Notes: generated by a model not told the origin, from the sequence alone. A stretch of 29,983 nt of DNA from an uncultured Lentisphaeria bacterium (GCA_934661755.1 CAKUJM010000034.1:1-29983); one strand, 5' to 3'. Positions 16,634 to 25,413 are shown, numbered from the stretch's first letter. Numbers and translations: made by a program.

Positions 16634-18733
16634 ATGGTCGAGTCCTACGAACAACAAGTCTATGCCGCAGTCCTGGGAAAGATGGCCGGAGTGTACCTCG
16701 GGCGGCCCTTCGAGGGCTGGAGCCGGGAGCGCATCCGGGAACGCTGGGGGGAGATTCCCGGCTATGTCCACGAGGAATGCGGCAGCTCGCTGGTAGTCAC
16801 TGACGACGACCTGAGCGGGACATTCACCTTCATCCGGGGGCTGGAGGACTCCGGACAGTACGCGAAGACCCCCGACCGGCTCTTCGGCGAAGCCTGGCTC
16901 AACTATCTGCTGGAAAACCAGACCATCCTCTGGTGGGGCGGGATGTCGCACTCCACCGAGCAGACCGCATATCTGCGCCTGAAGCATGGCATCGAATCCC
17001 CCCGTTCCGGATCCATGCAGCTCAATGGCAAGAAGGTCTCCGAGCAGATCGGCGCGCAGATTTTCATCGACGCCTTCGGGATGGTCGCGCCGGGAAATCC
17101 CGCGCTGGCAGCCGAGCTGGCCGCCAAAGCCGCCCGTGTGTCCCATGACGGCGAGGCGGTCATTGCCGCCCAGGTGGTCGCTGCCATGGTCAGTATCGCC
17201 TTCGAAGTCAAGGACATCTACCAGGTCATGGATGAGGCGGTGCGATTCATCCCCGCCGACTCGCTGATCGCCCGGATCCACCGCGATGTCCGCGCGTGGT
17301 TCAAGCAGGACGGCAATTGGGAAACCACCTTCAGGCGGATCCAGGAGGTCTATGGCTATGAAAAATACGACGGCGACTGCCATGTCGTCCCCAACCACGC
17401 GGCCATGGTGATGGGATGGTGCTACGGCGGAAACAACTTCTACCGGACGCTGCGCATCACCAGCTCCGCGGGATGGGACACCGACTGCAACGCCGGAAAC
17501 GTCGGATCGGTCGCGGCGCTGATCGCGGGGCTGGACGGGATCAATGCCGACTACGACTTCCAGGGGCCGGCCGCCGACCAGCTGCTGTTGCCGACCGCCG
17601 ATGGAACCGAGACGATCACCGATGCGCTCCAGGTGGCGATGCATATTGCCGCGATCGGCCGCAGGCTCAACGGCCAGGAGGCTGTCCCCGCGCCCCGCAA
17701 CGGCGCACGCCACCACTTCTCGCTGCCGGGCGCGCTCCATGGATACCAGCTGGACGAGACCGCATTCTGCGGACGCGGATGCGCGAAATTGTCCAATCCC
17801 CGCGGGGAGGGCCTGGATATGGAGTTCGCCGTCGGGCCGGGACGGATCGCTCGGGTCGCCACCTGTGTCTGCCTGAACCACACTGCCAGGACTGCATACT
17901 CCTGGCAGGGAACGCCATGGCTGAACAACGGCATGAGTGTGCGTCTGCGCGGCACCGTTGGGCAAATGCATGGCGAGGCCGCCCTGCGGCTGCAGGTGAA
18001 GACCATGGCGGGGAATATTTGCTGCTCCGAGGCATTCCGGCTCGATCATGACGGCGCGATCGCGCTTGACTGGAAGGTCGATTGCGGCGGCGGCGACTTG
18101 CCGGGCCAGTTCGGCTGGGTCGTGGAGGCGGAAAAGCCCGCCCATGGACGGCTCCATGTCGACTCCGTCGAATTCACCGGTGATTCCGAGCTGGACTATG
18201 CCGGCGGCTTTCCGTGCGTGAATGACGACTCGCGAAAAATCCCGGGGTGGATCTCCTCGATGGATTTCTGCCGCGGGCCATTCGCCGGCGACGGCGAGGC
18301 CAAAGTCCGCTATTTCGGGGAAAATGAGAATATCGGGATCATGGTGACCGGCGGGCGGTTCTGGGGCGACTGCGCCCTCAGCTGCAATTTCCGCATCCAT
18401 GCCGCCGACCGCGCGGGAATCGTCCTGCGCTGGCAGGGGATGAGGCGGCATTATTTCTTCCGTTTCACGGCGGGGAAGGTCCAGCTGGTCCGCTGCCTCT
18501 ACGGCGAGACCGTGCTGGCGGAAACCGGATTCTGCTGCCAGGAAGACCAGCCGTACGCGATGACGGCCCGCGCCGAGGGGACGCGGATCTCGCTTTCCTG
18601 CAATGGCCGGGAGCTGCTGGCGGCCAATGACTCCGCACTGGAAAACGGCGGCGCCGGATTCAGGGTGGAAGGCGGACTCTTCGGATTCGATTGTCTCCGG
18701 ATCCATGCCCAGTCCACGCCGCAGCGCCCATGA
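16634..18733 (+). CDS. ADP-ribosylglycohydrolase (DraG)-family protein with C-terminal beta domains
   Basis: The 699-residue protein has a DraG-type helical domain (about 5-345). Metal- and substrate-binding blocks are visible: GKMAGVYLGRPFEGW, TDDDLSGTFTF (D57-D59), HDGEAVIAAQ (H171-D172) and GWDTDCNAGNVGS (D282, D284). Classic members remove ADP-ribose from proteins; here the domain is followed by ~350 residues of beta-rich sequence. Residues ~570-690 (GIVLRWQGMRRHYFFRF) look like a LamG/DUF1080-type sugar-binding fold. Its place in a glycosidase operon points to a glycan-related hydrolase rather than protein de-ADP-ribosylation, but this is inference. The ATG at 16634 is chosen because GAGGAG (16622-16627) sits 6 bases upstream; the frame is open from 16553. 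No signal peptide is seen. Confidence 0.85.
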   Translation: MVESYEQQVYAAVLGKMAGVYLGRPFEGWSRERIRERWGEIPGYVHEECGSSLVVTDDDLSGTFTFIRGLEDSGQYAKTPDRLFGEAWLNYLLENQTILWWGGMSHSTEQTAYLRLKHGIESPRSGSMQLNGKKVSEQIGAQIFIDAFGMVAPGNPALAAELAAKAARVSHDGEAVIAAQVVAAMVSIAFEVKDIYQVMDEAVRFIPADSLIARIHRDVRAWFKQDGNWETTFRRIQEVYGYEKYDGDCHVVPNHAAMVMGWCYGGNNFYRTLRITSSAGWDTDCNAGNVGSVAALIAGLDGINADYDFQGPAADQLLLPTADGTETITDALQVAMHIAAIGRRLNGQEAVPAPRNGARHHFSLPGALHGYQLDETAFCGRGCAKLSNPRGEGLDMEFAVGPGRIARVATCVCLNHTARTAYSWQGTPWLNNGMSVRLRGTVGQMHGEAALRLQVKTMAGNICCSEAFRLDHDGAIALDWKVDCGGGDLPGQFGWVVEAEKPAHGRLHVDSVEFTGDSELDYAGGFPCVNDDSRKIPGWISSMDFCRGPFAGDGEAKVRYFGENENIGIMVTGGRFWGDCALSCNFRIHAADRAGIVLRWQGMRRHYFFRFTAGKVQLVRCLYGETVLAETGFCCQEDQPYAMTARAEGTRISLSCNGRELLAANDSALENGGAGFRVEGGLFGFDCLRIHAQSTPQRP

Positions 18734-18749
18734 CGGTCCGGCGGGCTTC

Positions 18750-18828
18750 GCCTGCGGGCGCCTCCGTGAAGCCGTCAGGATTCCGCAGGCATTCATGGTC
18801 CAGCCCGGCGGAAATGCCTGCGGGCGCC
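18750..18828. repeat. Two 13-bp direct repeats (GCCTGCGGGCGCC)
   Basis: The same 13 bases occur at 18750-18762 and 18816-18828, 66 bases apart, in the gap between the DraG-like gene and the 19065 glycosidase. The second copy overlaps the right arm of the 18783-18823 hairpin. They may be remnants of a small duplication. Confidence 0.6.
18783..18823 (+). terminator. Hairpin after the DraG-like gene, possible T-less terminator
   Basis: CCGCAGGCATT (18783-18793) and AATGCCTGCGG (18813-18823) form a perfect 11-bp stem with a 19-base loop, 50 bases after the stop at 18733. No T run follows, so it would be a weak or Rho-assisted terminator or a messenger-stabilising end. Confidence 0.45.
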
Positions 18829-18844
18829 GTGCCTGATCCAGGAT

Positions 18845-18947
18845 GCCTTTGCGCCTAATTGCCGCAAAGGCCGCGAATGTGCCATGGTGGTACGGTGCAA
18901 CGGCTGGAATATGCAATAATATGCACGTTTTTCTGCCTTTGCGGCAA
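18845..18947 (+). promoter_or_regulatory. Three-arm inverted-repeat leader (attenuator or operator set) before the 19065 glycosidase
   Basis: Arm A is GCCTTTGCG (18845-18853), arm B is TTGCCGCAAAGGC (18859-18871) and arm C is GCCTTTGCGGCAA (18935-18947). A pairs with B over 9 bp (loop ~9 bases) and B pairs with C over a perfect 13 bp (63-base loop), so the two pairings exclude each other. A possible -10 box TAATAT (18917-18922) lies between B and C. If transcription starts upstream of A, this is a switch-like leader. If it starts near 18925, B and C would instead be operator copies flanking the promoter. The rest of the 331-base gap (18734-19064) contains the direct repeats, the hairpin above and, at its end, the GGAGGAG ribosome binding site (19049-19055). 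Confidence 0.5.
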
Positions 18948-19064
18948 GCCGGTCCATCTCCGCTGATGCATGTTACCAGTGTTCCTGAATCCACGCCAGG
19001 ACGCCTCTGGCTTCAGGTGGCAGGCCATGCACAAATCAGCAATCAAATGGAGGAGCTAACCAGA

Positions 19065-21701
19065 ATGACAGGATTAATCATTTCTCTGGCGGCCGGCATC
19101 ATGCTATTGACCGGAGCCGTCGCGGGCGCAGTCGACGCCAGCACCCCGGGATGGATGGTGTTCGAGGTGCCGGGGCTGGCGGTGCCGGACGAATCCGCCG
19201 CATCGGTCGCCTTTCTCAATCCGGAGCCGGCCGGCGCCCATGGTTTCATCCGGGTCAGCGGCGAGCATTTTGTCGACGACCGCGGCGAGCCGCTTCGCTT
19301 CTATGGTACCAACGTCTCGGGGATTGGCTGTTTTCCGGAGCCGGAGGTCGGCGAGAAGCTGGCCCGGCGGCTGCGCCAATTCGGCATGAACTGCCTCCGA
19401 CTGCATGGAATGGATTACGACCACCCGTACTATCTGGGCAAGCTCATCTGGAAGGATCCGGTCGCGGGAGTCTTCTCCGAGGAGAATATGCGGAAGCTGG
19501 ACCATTTCATCGCCGCATTGCAGCGGGAAGGAATCTATGTCATCATGAATCTGCATTGCTTCTGGTCCTATCCAATCCATGGTACTGATGACTATGTGAA
19601 GAATGTCGGCGTCATCAAGCAGCTTGCCTATTGGTATCCGCCGTATGTCGAACGCCAGAAAAAATACGCCCGGATGCTTTTCGACCGGGTCAACACGGTC
19701 ACCGGAGTGCGCTATGCCGACGATCCGACGATCATGACCATCGAAATGAACAACGAGGACTGCATAATCGAGACCACGGACAACCGCAGCCGCAGCCTGC
19801 TGGCCGGATTGCCGACGCCGCTCAAGGAGGAGTTCAGCCGCCAGTGGACCGCATGGCTGAAGCGGCGCTATGGTGATCTGGAGTCGCTGAAGAAGGCCTG
19901 GGATGCGCAGGTCGGGACGGTGATCCAAAGCGGCGTCCAGGGCTGGAAGATGATTGCCATCGACAATTCCGCAGGCGAGCTGTCCCACAACCACGCCGGC
20001 AGATGGCATCTGGCGGTCAGCCGGCTGGGACGGCATCCGTGGAGTACGACCATGGTGCTCGATGTCGGCAAGCTCAAGCGGGGCGGGCAGTACACGGTGA
20101 AGTTCCGGGCGCGATCATCGGAGGCGAAGAAGACCCGCTTTTACATCCGGATGGACCAGGAACCCTGGCAGCAGGTCGGGATGAGCAGCGAAATCTCCCT
20201 GGAGACCCAGTGGCGGGATTTCGAGATCGGGTCGGTGATCGGCGGCGGCCAGTACAACAAGTATGATCCGGAGAAGCACACCCTCGTGGCGGTGATGGAA
20301 TACGGCGACGCTGCCGGCGACATCGACATCGAGGGCTTCCAGATCATCTCGGGCAACCGCAGCCTGTTGTCAGCGGACGAGGATTTCGATCGCGGCATTG
20401 CGATTCCGGACAGCAAGGCCGGCGGGGCGACGGAACTGGACTACCGGCTCTTCCTGGAGGAGACGCAGACCGCCACCGCGCTGGACCTGAAGAACTTCCT
20501 GCGCGATCTGGGATGCCGGGTGCCGATCACCAACACCCAGATGGCCTATGGCGGCGCGTCAGGGCAGTACAGCGGCCATCTCGTCGATGACTATTGCGAC
20601 TGCCACGACTACTTCCAGCACCCCGACGAAATGAAGGACCGGCGCATAACCGGTCGCAACAGCGCCATCGTCGCCGACGATCATGGCGGGTCGCTGTCGA
20701 TGGCAAGCGGAATCCGCGAACTGGGCAAGCCCTTCTTCGTATCGGAGTCCAACACCCCGAACCTGAACGACCATGGCGCGGACATGATGCCGCTGAACAG
20801 CATCATGCTCTCCATCCAGGACTGGGATGGATTGACGACATACGCATACGCCCAGTTCGTGAATGACTTCAGCAGCGAAAAATTCGAGGCGTTCCTGCTG
20901 GCGGGGCGCAGCAACGTCCTGGTCCACCATCCCTTCGCCTCGTTGCTGTACCGCCAGCGGCGGATGCCGTCGGCGCGCACCCTGAGCCTCTACCTGTTTC
21001 CGGTTTCGCAGCGCCTCAGGTATTCCCTCCAGGGCTATTCGTCAGGCGAAGCGACGGTCTATCTGGCGGGACGCAGCAACATCGGCGCCTATTCCTCGCG
21101 GGTGGCCTTCCAGTTCAGCGACCAGGTGGACAAGACGGTCCTGGCACCCGGCAGCAGCGATGCGAAGCCGAAGATCGACCAGGACGGCGCGGTGGTCACC
21201 GAGGACGGTTCGTTCCGGATGTACAACAGGGATGCCGCCGGTGCGTATGCCACCCTGGACCTCCCGGATGCCAAAATGCTCACCGGCCATGTCGGTGGCC
21301 GGACCTTCCAGGTCGGAGACGTCACTTTCGCCATCGCCGCCCGGCCGTGGGTCAACCAGCTTCCGGCATTCAGCTGCACCACCATCATTTCGCTTGACGG
21401 GCTGCCGCTGGCTGAGAGCCGGAAGATGCTGCTGGCCTCGTCCGGCCGTACGGAGGCGCAGAATCTTGACATCAACGAGGAGCGCACAAGCGTCACTTGG
21501 AAACACCACGCCGGATCCTGGGGGGACGGGCCGAACGTCTCTGAAACCGTGGAGTTCTCGGTCAAGCTCCCGGGTGCGCCGTATGCCATGAAGATCCTGG
21601 ACGGCCGCGGGATGCCGACTGGCGTGGTGCGCCATTCGGAGAACGGCCAGGTGAATGTCTACCACCACGACAAGAGCCTGTGGTTCCTGCTGGAACGCTG
21701 A
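19065..21701 (+). CDS. Secreted GH5-like glycosidase with a carbohydrate-binding module inserted in the barrel
   Basis: The 878-residue protein has a Sec signal (about 1-23, ending AVAGAVDA). The barrel opens at residue ~60 (GFIRVSGEHFVDDRGEPLRFYGTN in overlapping blocks). Acid/base E231 lies in IEMNNEDC. Residues ~285-430 are a CBM4/9-like beta-sandwich (GGQYTVKFRARS, DIDIEGFQIISG) inserted before the barrel resumes at ~450. The probable nucleophile is E561 in FFVSESNTPN. A beta-rich C-terminus follows (~650-878). It should act outside the cytoplasm on a beta-linked glycan. The ATG at 19065 is 9 bases after GGAGGAG (19049-19055); the frame is open back to 18843, but that part overlaps the leader repeats. 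It is separated from the previous operon by 331 bases and probably has its own control. Confidence 0.87.
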   Translation: MTGLIISLAAGIMLLTGAVAGAVDASTPGWMVFEVPGLAVPDESAASVAFLNPEPAGAHGFIRVSGEHFVDDRGEPLRFYGTNVSGIGCFPEPEVGEKLARRLRQFGMNCLRLHGMDYDHPYYLGKLIWKDPVAGVFSEENMRKLDHFIAALQREGIYVIMNLHCFWSYPIHGTDDYVKNVGVIKQLAYWYPPYVERQKKYARMLFDRVNTVTGVRYADDPTIMTIEMNNEDCIIETTDNRSRSLLAGLPTPLKEEFSRQWTAWLKRRYGDLESLKKAWDAQVGTVIQSGVQGWKMIAIDNSAGELSHNHAGRWHLAVSRLGRHPWSTTMVLDVGKLKRGGQYTVKFRARSSEAKKTRFYIRMDQEPWQQVGMSSEISLETQWRDFEIGSVIGGGQYNKYDPEKHTLVAVMEYGDAAGDIDIEGFQIISGNRSLLSADEDFDRGIAIPDSKAGGATELDYRLFLEETQTATALDLKNFLRDLGCRVPITNTQMAYGGASGQYSGHLVDDYCDCHDYFQHPDEMKDRRITGRNSAIVADDHGGSLSMASGIRELGKPFFVSESNTPNLNDHGADMMPLNSIMLSIQDWDGLTTYAYAQFVNDFSSEKFEAFLLAGRSNVLVHHPFASLLYRQRRMPSARTLSLYLFPVSQRLRYSLQGYSSGEATVYLAGRSNIGAYSSRVAFQFSDQVDKTVLAPGSSDAKPKIDQDGAVVTEDGSFRMYNRDAAGAYATLDLPDAKMLTGHVGGRTFQVGDVTFAIAARPWVNQLPAFSCTTIISLDGLPLAESRKMLLASSGRTEAQNLDINEERTSVTWKHHAGSWGDGPNVSETVEFSVKLPGAPYAMKILDGRGMPTGVVRHSENGQVNVYHHDKSLWFLLER

Positions 21702-21782
21702 CAGGCCCGGTGCGGAAGGCGAAATGGCGCCGCCGGCAGTCCGCCACCCTCAATCATGAAGCCAGGCGCCTGATGTGTCCAT

Positions 21783-21856
21783 GCGCCCGGGACCGCGGCG
21801 GCATCCGCGCTTTTTGCCGGTACTGCCAGCTGTCCGGGCGCCATGGCGTTTTTTTT
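21783..21856 (+). terminator. Nested hairpin region with two T tracts between the 19065 glycosidase and the esterase gene
   Basis: An inner hairpin CGCGG (21794-21798)/CCGCG (21805-21809) is followed by T5 (21811-21815). An outer stem pairs GCGCCCGGGAC (21783-21793) with GTCCGGGCGC (21832-21841) with one bulge, followed by CATGGCG and T8 (21849-21856). Either could end the upstream transcript, and the T8-CAG resembles the one at 4960-4970. The ribosome binding site of the next gene (AAAGGAG, 21861-21867) comes directly after, so this may control read-through into it. Confidence 0.5.
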
Positions 21857-21876
21857 CAGCAAAGGAGTTGTGATTG

Positions 21877-23982
21877 ATGAAGGCGGCGAGGAAATTCCGT
21901 TTCTTCCGGATGTTTGACTCATTCATGGTGCTGCAACGGGAGCGGCCGATTGTCTTTTCCGGACTGGCGGACGCCGGATGCGGCGTGACCTTGTCTTTTG
22001 CGGGCCGGACAGTTGAGGCGATCGCCGACGCCGGCGGGGTGTGGCACGCAACCTTTCCGGCGATGGCGGCCGGCGGACCATATCGCGCAGAGCTTCGCGG
22101 CGGCGACGGCCTTCCGGGAATCGTGCTGCATGACATCCTGGTCGGCGATGTCTGGGTGTGCTCCGGACAGTCCAACATGGAATGTCCGCTTTGGGGTGAC
22201 ATGACGTACTACCGCTCTGCGGATGGCGACAAGGCCGCCGCCGAAGCCGACTATCCGCAGTTGCGGCTGTTCAACGCCGCCCTGGCGCGCCGGCAGTCGC
22301 CGGACCAGCCGCTTGCCGAGGTGTACGGCCCCGGATGGGATCGCTGCACGCCCATGGCGGCGGAAAGCTTCAGCGCCTGCGGCTTTTTCTTCGGCCGCAA
22401 GCTGATGCGGGACCTTGGCGTGCCGATCGGGCTGATCGGCAACGCCTGGGGCGGCTCCGGCATTGAAGCCTGGATTTCGCGGGAAAAATACGAACAGGAG
22501 GGATGCCGGGAATTCCTGGAGCAGCGCGACCGCCAGGCGGCGGAGGACCGGAAGAAGTCCGGCCTCAATCCCGAATTCGACGCATGGCTCCGGCGCTTCA
22601 ATGATTGCGGCAAGGCCGTGGAGGGCGAAGTGCGCACATGGCTGCAGCCGGATTATGACGATTCCGGCTGGGAGCGCGGAGACGGGATCTTCAAGATCCC
22701 GGTTCCCGGAGAAAAGGTCTTCCGATGCACCTTCGAACTGCCGCCCGCAATGGCGGGGAAGGAGCTGGTGCTTACGCTGGGACGGCTCAACGACGTGGAT
22801 GTGACCTGGCTTAACGGCGTGCGCATCGGCGCCACGTCCACTGACGTGCCATGCAATTGGCTGAAACGGCGCGTCTATACCTTCCCCGCCGGAGTCGCGA
22901 AGGCGGGCCGCAACGTCCTGGCGATAGTCAATGACAACCATTTCAACGTCGGCGGATTCACTCCGGAGCAGCCGGTGACAATCGCCGTGGATGGAAATCC
23001 GGAGCAGTGCGTGGAACTGGTGTGGCAACACGCCAATCCGTCAGGGGCATCGCAGCCGTCCGTGAGTCGAAACGGCCAGGATGGAAGCGGGAATGCCATG
23101 GATTCACGATGCCCCACGCCAGTCCAATGGTGCGCCAGGACCGCATTTGCCGCCGATTTGGAAAAAATCGGCGTGCGTCCTGACCGGGAATTGCCTGTCG
23201 GGGACTTCAATCTCCCCTGCACGCTGTTCAACGGGATGATGCATCCATGGTTCAGATTTCCGGTGCGCGGCGTCATCTGGTACCAGGGATGCCATAACTA
23301 CGGCAGGAAGGACTACTATGTCCACCATCGCTACCTGATCGAGGACTGGCGGAAGCAGTGGCACGATCCGGATCTGCCGTTTTTCCTGGTGCAGCTGGCG
23401 GGGTTCTCGGAGTGCTGCCCGGAAAACCGCGGTCCGGAAGACCGGTGGCGCCACCAGGAACCGGAGGAGGAGCCGCCCTTTGCGGTCACCCGGGAAATCC
23501 AGGCGGAAATGCCGGGGCTCTATCATGACGTCGGCATGGCGGTCGCAATGGATGCCGGAGATCAATATGATATCCATCCGGCTGACAAGAGGACCGTCGG
23601 CGAACGGCTGGCATGCGTGGCCGAACGGATGGCATACGGACGGCAAATCGTCTCGCAAGGGCCGCAATACGATCATTTCACCGTTGAAAATGGCCGCGCC
23701 CGGGTCTTCTTCAAGCATACGGATGGCGGACTGGGCACCAGCGACGGCCAGGCGCCCGGCGCCTTCGCCCTGGGCGGAAAAGACGGCAAATTGCATTGGG
23801 CGGATGCAAAAATCGATGGCGACACCGTCCTGGTTTCATCGCCGAAGGTGGCGGAGCCGACACGGGTGCGCTATGCCTTTGCGGGATATCGCGGCGATTG
23901 CAACCTGGTCAACGGCGCCGGATTCCCGGCAGTGCCATTCCGTTCCGACAAGCCCGACTATTCAAAAATATCCGTCTCCTGA
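21877..23982 (+). CDS. Sialate O-acetylesterase-like SGNH hydrolase (SASA family)
   Basis: The 701-residue protein matches sialate O-acetylesterases: FMVLQRERPIVFSG near the start, then VGDVWVCSGQSNME with nucleophile S99, and the usual inserted beta-galactosidase-like jelly roll (about 250-370, WLNGVRIG). The catalytic Asp/His are D565 and H567 (YDIHPADKRTVGERL). The canonical WYQGESN block is changed to WYQGCHN (C472, H473). The family removes acetyl groups from sialic acids or from xylan and other glycans; the true substrate is not known. No signal peptide is visible, unlike many homologues. AAAGGAG (21861-21867) supports the ATG at 21877. It is the last gene of the + strand group. Confidence 0.9.
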   Translation: MKAARKFRFFRMFDSFMVLQRERPIVFSGLADAGCGVTLSFAGRTVEAIADAGGVWHATFPAMAAGGPYRAELRGGDGLPGIVLHDILVGDVWVCSGQSNMECPLWGDMTYYRSADGDKAAAEADYPQLRLFNAALARRQSPDQPLAEVYGPGWDRCTPMAAESFSACGFFFGRKLMRDLGVPIGLIGNAWGGSGIEAWISREKYEQEGCREFLEQRDRQAAEDRKKSGLNPEFDAWLRRFNDCGKAVEGEVRTWLQPDYDDSGWERGDGIFKIPVPGEKVFRCTFELPPAMAGKELVLTLGRLNDVDVTWLNGVRIGATSTDVPCNWLKRRVYTFPAGVAKAGRNVLAIVNDNHFNVGGFTPEQPVTIAVDGNPEQCVELVWQHANPSGASQPSVSRNGQDGSGNAMDSRCPTPVQWCARTAFAADLEKIGVRPDRELPVGDFNLPCTLFNGMMHPWFRFPVRGVIWYQGCHNYGRKDYYVHHRYLIEDWRKQWHDPDLPFFLVQLAGFSECCPENRGPEDRWRHQEPEEEPPFAVTREIQAEMPGLYHDVGMAVAMDAGDQYDIHPADKRTVGERLACVAERMAYGRQIVSQGPQYDHFTVENGRARVFFKHTDGGLGTSDGQAPGAFALGGKDGKLHWADAKIDGDTVLVSSPKVAEPTRVRYAFAGYRGDCNLVNGAGFPAVPFRSDKPDYSKISVS

Positions 23983-23991
23983 AGTCCGGGC

Positions 23992-24029
23992 GGTGGCCGC
24001 CGTGCGTGGGGATGGGCATGGCGGCCGCC
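23992..24029. terminator. Hairpin between convergent genes, possible bidirectional terminator
   Basis: GGTGGCCGCC (23992-24001) pairs with GGCGGCCGCC (24020-24029) over 10 positions including one G-U, with an 18-base loop. It lies in the 60-base gap between the esterase (+) and antiporter (-) stops. No T run follows on either side. Confidence 0.5.
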
Positions 24030-24042
24030 GGCGGCAAGAGCC

Positions 24043-25413
24043 CTAGAGCAGCTCGTTGTCGTGGACGACTTGCGGGATGTCGTAGTCGCCATTGGCGGGG
24101 AATTGCGCGCTGTGTTTGGATATGACCCAGCGCACCATATTGGGGATCGGCAGGGTGGTCACGATGGAAAGGATGATGATGGCATTGAAGAAATTGCCAT
24201 CGAGGATCCCCAGGTCGCGGCCGACGGCGGCTGCCGCCAGGGTGGCGGAAAGCTGGGGGACGGTCATGAAGCCCGCAGCCAGGCTTGGCGCGTGGCTGAA
24301 GCCGACTGCCCGCATGGTGAAGTAACCGCTGAGCAGCTTGCTGCCGACCAGTCCGATCACTGTCGCCAGCACAATTGCCACGTTCGTGCCCTGGGTGAAG
24401 GCGCTGAAGTCGGTCTTCATGCCGATGGAGACGAACAGGAATGGTATCAGGAAGCCGTATCCGATGCTCTCGACACGCTTGAACAGCAGCATCTCCTGTC
24501 CGCGGACCACCTTCGACAACCCCAGTCCGGCGATGAATGCGCCGACCACCAGGTTGATGCCGAACAGCTCGCCGACCAGCACGGTGGCCAGGATCACCAG
24601 CAACACGATGGTGATCAGCATGTCCTCGGATGGATTGAACCAGGTTAGCAGCTTGTTGCCGACCTTGCTGACCACGAACATCGAGATGCCCAGGTACAAC
24701 AGCACAATCAGCAGGAAGATCGGCATGAAGGAATTGCCCAGAATCGAGCTGTTGAGGTGGTCAAAGAGCGAAAGGGTGCCTTTGCCGACCATGTGGGAGA
24801 CGCCGCTGTGCTGACGGTACAGCTGGACGCTGACCGCCAGCAGGACAATGCTGGCAATGTCGGTGAGGACGGTGGAAATCAGCACGCTGGCGCCAAATCG
24901 GCTCCGGGTGAGCCCGTGGGCGCGGATGACCGGGAAGACAATGCCGACGGAATGCGAGGCAAACAGCGACGCGTACAGCAGCTTGCCCGAAAGCGAGTCG
25001 GGCACGAAGTAGTCATATACGAGATAGCCGGTGATGGCCGGGATCAGGAAGGTGGCGATGGTGAGCGCGATCACCGGCTTGCGGACGGTGCTGATCAGCT
25101 TGAAATCCGCCTCCATGCCGGCCAGCGCCATCAGCAGCATCAGTCCCAGCGAGCCGAGGAAGGATACGAAGGTGTTGAATACGCTGGCGGTGGTGGCGGC
25201 AAATTCCGCGCTGTCACCGCTGGTGTCCAGGAAGCTGAGCATCCTGGAGAGATGCCCCACCAGGTCAATCCCGATGCCGTTGGGGGCGATCAGCATTCCG
25301 ACGATCAGCAGCGCGATCACCATCGGGATGCCGAAACGCTGCAATATGGCCGGAATGAGCCCCATTAACGCAATTAGGGCAATGAAAATCAACAGCATCG
25401 CGGATTCGTTCAT
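24043..25413 (-). CDS. CPA2-family cation/proton antiporter
   Basis: The 456-residue protein has about 12 membrane segments and the monovalent cation:proton antiporter-2 pattern: PMVIALLIVGMLIAP near the N-terminus, LLMALAGMEADF, and INLVVGAFIAGLGLSK. It lies in the inner membrane and should exchange Na+ or K+ for H+. No C-terminal Trk/RCK domain is present, so it is the short form without NAD or nucleotide gating. The ATG at 25413 has no clear ribosome binding site. It is 64 bases downstream of the GldF-GldG gene and may be co-transcribed with it, but no functional link is evident. Confidence 0.92.
   Translation of the reverse strand: MNESAMLLIFIALIALMGLIPAILQRFGIPMVIALLIVGMLIAPNGIGIDLVGHLSRMLSFLDTSGDSAEFAATTASVFNTFVSFLGSLGLMLLMALAGMEADFKLISTVRKPVIALTIATFLIPAITGYLVYDYFVPDSLSGKLLYASLFASHSVGIVFPVIRAHGLTRSRFGASVLISTVLTDIASIVLLAVSVQLYRQHSGVSHMVGKGTLSLFDHLNSSILGNSFMPIFLLIVLLYLGISMFVVSKVGNKLLTWFNPSEDMLITIVLLVILATVLVGELFGINLVVGAFIAGLGLSKVVRGQEMLLFKRVESIGYGFLIPFLFVSIGMKTDFSAFTQGTNVAIVLATVIGLVGSKLLSGYFTMRAVGFSHAPSLAAGFMTVPQLSATLAAAAVGRDLGILDGNFFNAIIILSIVTTLPIPNMVRWVISKHSAQFPANGDYDIPQVVHDNELL

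Noticed and set aside
16586..18994. 802-residue open frame on the minus strand
   Set aside because: It is antisense to the DraG-like gene, whose motifs are clear on the + strand; no protein family pattern is visible in it.
18843..19064. Upstream start for the 19065 glycosidase
   Set aside because: The added part has no signal-peptide logic, covers the inverted-repeat leader, and the GGAGGAG site fits the ATG at 19065.
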